From: an uncultured Methylophaga sp.
GTDB lineage: Bacteria; Pseudomonadota; Gammaproteobacteria; Nitrosococcales; Methylophagaceae
Direction of reading: 5' to 3'
NCBI GenBank assembly: GCA_946885755.1
Contig: CAMPHB010000027.1
Span: forward strand, 1 to 10,136
Length of the DNA stretch: 10,136 bases
Shown: positions 7,506 to 10,136 of the stretch, piece after piece
Layout of the letters: each line of letters opens with the position of its first letter
Numbering within the stretch: the stretch's first letter is position 1
Position numbers and translations under genes: made by a program
Notes under the pieces: generated by a model
What the model saw: only the letters and a program-made list of their open reading frames with translations
What the model was told of the DNA's origin: nothing
Databases searched by the model: none

Positions 7506-8174
7506 ATGAAGGCAGATTCAAAGCAGCTCACCTACAGAATCCTGCCGCAAGACAGTGCGGCGATCGATCCGGAAGTGTTTGTCGCTTTCACGCTGGATGG
7601 TGAAGAAGTAGAGGAATACAGAGCCTTACGAACACAATTGTCGCTTCGGTGGTTTGTGGATAACAAGTCATTACTGTTTACCTCGACGCGCGATGGTCAT
7701 GGTGCCAGTCATGCCGTTGCCAATCTGGCGATTTTGTTTTCCCAGATGGGGCATAAAACCATTTTGATTGATGCCAATATCCGTAATCCGGCACAGCATG
7801 ATTTATTCCGCTTGGATAACAGTCAGGGGCTTTCTGATCTGCTGGCCAGCAGATCCAATGAAAATCACATTCAAAAAGTCAGAGGCTTTGATCGCTTACA
7901 TGTGCTGACGGCAGGCACAAAGCTGCCTAACCCACTGGAATTACTGTCTATCAAGAACTTCTGGACAGCGGTTGAGAAAGCCTACGACATCGTGCTGATA
8001 GATGCACCGCCTGCGCTTCAATTTTCAGATGCACAGCTACTGGCTTCACAGGTTGGCGGTGGCGTTATTGTTGCCCGAAAGAACGAAACCAGAAAGGCGG
8101 ATCTGAAAAAAATAGAAGCGCAATTTGCTATCGCCAAGGCCACTACCGTAGGGGTGGTGCTGAAAGAATTTTAG
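7506..8174 (+). CDS. epsG: EpsG-type BY-kinase-like ATPase with degenerate Walker A
   Basis: This 222-residue cytoplasmic protein belongs to the MinD/BY-kinase fold used as the partner of Wzz-like co-polymerases. It has the helix EEYRALRTQLSLRWF (about 35-50) that mediates oligomer contacts in CpsD/Wzc relatives, a Walker A region at 60-69 reading STRDGHGASH, a Walker A' TILIDANIRNP (85-95) and a Walker B DIVLIDAPP (161-169). The Walker A lysine expected in GEGKS is Ala67, the preceding Glu is His65, and the second Asp of A' is Asn91. No tyrosine cluster is present at the C terminus (GVVLKEF). Strong ATP hydrolysis or autophosphorylation is therefore doubtful. I prefer the ATG at 7506, which has GATGAGG 5 bases upstream; an alternative in-frame ATG at 7476 adds 10 residues but has a poor ribosome site. 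Many EpsG relatives are longer at the N terminus, as I recall. Confidence 0.85.
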   Translation: MKADSKQLTYRILPQDSAAIDPEVFVAFTLDGEEVEEYRALRTQLSLRWFVDNKSLLFTSTRDGHGASHAVANLAILFSQMGHKTILIDANIRNPAQHDLFRLDNSQGLSDLLASRSNENHIQKVRGFDRLHVLTAGTKLPNPLELLSIKNFWTAVEKAYDIVLIDAPPALQFSDAQLLASQVGGGVIVARKNETRKADLKKIEAQFAIAKATTVGVVLKEF

Positions 8175-8180
8175 GGGTTT
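8170..8180. promoter_or_regulatory. Half-site resembling the palindrome upstream of epsD
   Basis: TTTAGGGGTTT overlaps the epsG stop codon and repeats one arm plus the centre of the palindrome at 2606-2620, but the second arm (CCCCTA) is missing. It lies 70-80 bases before the PEP-CTERM gene start. Similar half-sites also occur inside coding sequence, for example near 8702, so it may be chance. Confidence 0.2.
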
Positions 8181-8207
8181 GGAGCATATATCTGCGGGGA
8201 TGGCTCC
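8181..8207. repeat. Inverted repeat GGAGC / GCTCC upstream of the PEP-CTERM gene
   Basis: GGAGC (8181-8185) and GCTCC (8203-8207) are complementary arms with a 17-base spacer, within the 75-base gap between epsG and the PEP-CTERM gene. It could be a weak hairpin or an operator; nothing else in the gap looks like a strong promoter. Confidence 0.2.
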
Positions 8208-8249
8208 ATTATCATCACAACTGTACATAACACCTTAAAGGAGATAGCT

Positions 8250-8750
8250 ATGAAGAAATACTGCGTATTGAGCCTGTTTCTGTTAGCGAGTCCGTTTGCG
8301 AATGCAGCGGTTGAATTTGATGGCACTTCTGAATTTAACACGGAAGAAACGGCCTATGCTTTCCCGAACGATCCGGTAGAAGTGAATTTTGATACAGCGG
8401 GTGATTACACCAACTTTTATTCATTTTCACTGGCTGAAACTCAGGATGTAACTTTTAACTTTGACTCGTATCGCATGGATGGTAATGAGGGTGTGCTGAA
8501 CCTGACGGTCAGCGGACCGGATGGTGTATCACAAACTTTTGGCAGTGGTACCGGTAATGGTTCGGTGACATTCAATGACCTGCAACCAGATACCTATCTG
8601 CTGCAAGTTGACACCATGACCATGGATAACGGTTCTTACACTTTGTCATCTTCTGTTTCTCCGGTACCCGAGCCCAGCACAATGGCGCTGATGATGGCGG
8701 GTTTAGGGTTAGTGGGTTTTATGAGCAACCGTCGCCGTCAGTTTGTTTGA
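8250..8750 (+). CDS. Small secreted PEP-CTERM protein, likely exosortase substrate
   Basis: This 166-residue exported protein has an N-terminal signal peptide (1-19 or 20, cut near FANA-AVEF), a beta-rich body (about 45-135) of alternating polar and hydrophobic residues, and a C-terminal PEP-CTERM sorting signal. The sorting signal is VPEPST (Pro-Glu-Pro at 140-142), a hydrophobic helix at about 144-158 and the basic tail RRRQ (161-164). The body, with NFYSFSLAETQDVTFNF and LQPDTYLLQV, resembles the pre-peptidase C-terminal (PPC-like) beta-sandwich fold, but I do not recognise a specific function. Translation should be strong: AAAGGAGAT is 4 bases before the ATG. It is followed by an intrinsic terminator and precedes xrtB, so it is probably cut by XrtB at the PEP motif, released or attached to the cell surface, and associated with EPS secretion or matrix structure (inference). 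Confidence 0.9.
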   Translation: MKKYCVLSLFLLASPFANAAVEFDGTSEFNTEETAYAFPNDPVEVNFDTAGDYTNFYSFSLAETQDVTFNFDSYRMDGNEGVLNLTVSGPDGVSQTFGSGTGNGSVTFNDLQPDTYLLQVDTMTMDNGSYTLSSSVSPVPEPSTMALMMAGLGLVGFMSNRRRQFV

Positions 8751-8779
8751 TGCGAACCTTTATCGAACAAGCATGAATC

Positions 8780-8811
8780 AAGAAAAAGGCGATTCTATCG
8801 CCTTTTTTCTT
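8780..8811 (+). terminator. Intrinsic terminator after the PEP-CTERM gene
   Basis: AAAAAGGCGA (8783-8792) pairs perfectly with TCGCCTTTTT (8798-8807) around the loop TTCTA, followed by further T residues (TTTTTTCTT in all). The A-run on the 5' side means it may also work in reverse. It ends 61 bases past the stop codon and should separate the PEP-CTERM message from xrtB. Confidence 0.9.
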
Positions 8812-8818
8812 GGCGCCA

Positions 8819-8842
8819 GGTCAATCAATAGCCGGATTGACC
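8819..8842. repeat. Inverted repeat GGTCAATC-N8-GATTGACC upstream of xrtB
   Basis: Two perfectly complementary 8-base arms (8819-8826 and 8835-8842) flank AATAGCCG. It lies just after the intrinsic terminator and 50 bases before xrtB. With no T-run after it, it is more likely an operator or a 5' UTR hairpin for xrtB than a terminator. It is directly followed by AAACCCTAA (8844-8852), which resembles an arm of the TAGGG/CCCTA boxes. Confidence 0.5.
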
Positions 8843-8892
8843 CAAACCCTAACAAAGCACAGTAACGATTCATAAAAGGCAACTTCAGGAAA

Positions 8893-9756
8893 ATGGCAAC
8901 CAGCCAGACCTATCCGGGGCTTTACGGTAATGACTATCTAAAATGGCTATTTATCGTCGTTGGCCTTTTTGCCATGTATTTGCCGACTTTTTATAACTTG
9001 TCGGGCAGGCTCTGGCAGTCGGATGACCATGCGCACGGGCCATTTGTGTTGCTGATAGCACTGTTTTTATTTTGGCAAAAACGCGCAGTGTTGCTCACCA
9101 ACAAGGAGGTAGAAAACCAACCATTACTCGGCGGACTGTTTTTTATATTCGGTTTGCTGCTTTACCTGCTGGGCCGGTCACAAGACATTCTGGTGTTTGA
9201 TGTGGGCTCTCTGGTGCCGGTGGTGATGGGGCTGATCTTAATGACCCGGGGCTATAAAACCCTGATGGCAGTGTGGTTCCCGGTATTTTTTCTTTTATTT
9301 TTGCTGCCGATACCGGGGTTCATTATTGACGCCGTTACGTTACCGATGAAGATCGCGGTGTCTTATGTAGCGGAATCAATCCTCTACTGGTTTGACTATC
9401 CGGTAGCCCGCAATGGGGTGGTGTTGTTTGTCGGGCCGTATCAGCTGTTAGTGGCAGATGCCTGTGCCGGCCTGCAAACGCTGATTTCACTGGAAGCAAT
9501 GGGTTTGCTGTATCTGCATCTGGTGAAGCATGACTCATTTTTACGTAACTGCTTATTGGCATTAGCCATTATTCCGATTTCATTTACGGCGAATGTGACC
9601 CGTGTTTTGACATTAATTCTGGTGACCTATTATTTCGGAGACGATGTGGGACAGTCCTATTTACATGATTTTGCCGGGTTATTTCTGTTCATGGTGGCGT
9701 TGGTGCTGATCATATCGGTCGATACCGTGCTGTCTAAATTTTTAAAAGATGCCTGA
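8893..9756 (+). CDS. xrtB: Exosortase B (EpsH/XrtB)
   Basis: Exosortases are multi-span inner-membrane cysteine transpeptidases that process proteins with a C-terminal PEP-CTERM signal. This 287-residue protein has about eight hydrophobic segments spread from residue 17 to 275. The three conserved active-site residues are seen: Cys191 in ADACAGLQ, Arg237 in ANVTRVL and His258 in YLHDFAGL. The usual N-terminal DHAHGP (45-50, commonly YSHG/HAHG in the family) is also present. EpsI is not fused to the C terminus as it is in some exosortases; it is encoded separately 20 bases downstream. AGGA at 8887-8890 is only 2 bases from the ATG; AAAAGG at 8874-8879 may be an alternative, so the start is slightly uncertain. 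The EPS neighbours epsD, L, E, F, G fit subtype XrtB. The nearest substrate is the PEP-CTERM protein just upstream. Confidence 0.92.
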   Translation: MATSQTYPGLYGNDYLKWLFIVVGLFAMYLPTFYNLSGRLWQSDDHAHGPFVLLIALFLFWQKRAVLLTNKEVENQPLLGGLFFIFGLLLYLLGRSQDILVFDVGSLVPVVMGLILMTRGYKTLMAVWFPVFFLLFLLPIPGFIIDAVTLPMKIAVSYVAESILYWFDYPVARNGVVLFVGPYQLLVADACAGLQTLISLEAMGLLYLHLVKHDSFLRNCLLALAIIPISFTANVTRVLTLILVTYYFGDDVGQSYLHDFAGLFLFMVALVLIISVDTVLSKFLKDA

Positions 9757-9776
9757 CAGGGCGCTGAGAAACAGCC

Positions 9777-10136
9777 ATGACCTGGTTAAAAGTAAGCATT
9801 GTTTCGCTACTGATGTTGTTGACGGCAACACTGGCTGTCTGGGCAACACCAAGTGATTATCTGGTGGATATCAAACCGCGTAAGCCTTTGCAAAGCTTTG
9901 CAAAGCCGGTGATTGGCAGCTGGCATTTAGACAAGTCCAGCCGGGTGTTAATTACCAACGCAGCATTAGATGACAAGCTGCAGCAGGCTTATACCGATCT
10001 AATCAGTGAGACCTATCTCAACGCGGACGACCAGAAAGTGATGTTGTCCGTCGCTTACTCAGATAACCAGCGTGATGGTTTAGCGGTGCATTTACCGGAG
10101 GCCTGCTATCCGGCGCAAGGGTTTGAGATTTTACAA
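9777..10136 (+). CDS. epsI: EpsI family protein (N-terminal part, cut by window end)
   Basis: The open frame covers 120 codons with no stop before the window edge. The product starts with one membrane segment (about residues 5-24, MTWLKVSIVSLLMLLTATL), followed by a soluble periplasmic part. Near the end, PEACYPAQGF (about 107-116) matches the signature typical of EpsI proteins, which accompany exosortases either as separate proteins or as fusions. Their exact role is unknown; they are linked to methanolan-type EPS production. The ATG at 9777 lies 20 bases after the xrtB stop, with GAGAAA upstream, so the two genes are co-transcribed. The ORF is not listed as complete; its end lies beyond the window. 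Confidence 0.85.
   Translation, partial: MTWLKVSIVSLLMLLTATLAVWATPSDYLVDIKPRKPLQSFAKPVIGSWHLDKSSRVLITNAALDDKLQQAYTDLISETYLNADDQKVMLSVAYSDNQRDGLAVHLPEACYPAQGFEILQ

Noticed and set aside
8700..8721. TTTAGGG-like motif as an operator
   Set aside because: It encodes the Gly-Leu-Gly-Leu-Val-Gly hydrophobic helix of the PEP-CTERM signal, so codon usage explains it.

Overview
The window is one end of an exosortase-linked exopolysaccharide (EPS) locus of the 'eps/XrtB' type, best known from the methanolan cluster of Methylobacillus. All recognisable genes lie on the + strand. The base composition is moderate (near 50% GC by eye), and the proteins are clearly Gram-negative: Lol-type lipoprotein, outer-membrane barrel, PEP-CTERM protein. 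This points to a beta- or gammaproteobacterium. A methylotroph such as Methylophaga would fit, but that is inference from gene order and composition and is not proven here.

Layout. 1-301 is non-coding leader with a candidate regulator box. 302-955 is a NarL/FixJ-type response regulator, followed 26 bases later by a WcaJ/EpsB-type undecaprenyl-phosphate glucose phosphotransferase (982-2364). A 403-base non-coding gap (2365-2767) holds a strong hairpin and a perfect 15-bp palindrome. Then comes the tight export operon epsD (2768-3694), epsL (3709-4920), epsE (4954-5979) and epsF (5990-7393), followed after 82 bases by epsG (7506-8174). A small secreted PEP-CTERM protein gene (8250-8750) has its own strong ribosome binding site and is closed by an intrinsic terminator. 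After another inverted repeat come exosortase xrtB (8893-9756) and epsI (9777 onward, cut by the window end).

How the genes fit together. The phosphotransferase loads the first sugar-phosphate onto undecaprenyl phosphate. EpsF (Wzz-like) with EpsG (BY-kinase-like ATPase) would control chain length, and EpsE (Wza/OPX-like) with the EpsL beta-barrel would carry polymer across the periplasm and outer membrane. EpsD is a SurA/parvulin-like lipoprotein that may help barrel assembly. XrtB should process PEP-CTERM proteins, of which the one encoded next door is the obvious candidate substrate, with EpsI as its customary partner. Polymerase, flippase and most glycosyltransferases are not in the window and presumably lie downstream.

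Most notable observations. (1) A near-identical TAGGG/CCCTA palindrome lies upstream of both the response-regulator unit and the epsD operon, with a similar CATCT..CATCA element at the same distance downstream of each, suggesting a two-promoter regulon of the encoded regulator. (2) EpsG has lost the Walker A lysine and the tyrosine tail, so it is probably not a functional tyrosine kinase. (3) EpsE has neither a lipobox nor a C-terminal outer-membrane helix and sits beside a barrel protein that may complete the exit channel. (4) EpsD has an Asp at +2 after its lipobox Cys, which in E. coli rules means retention in the inner membrane.
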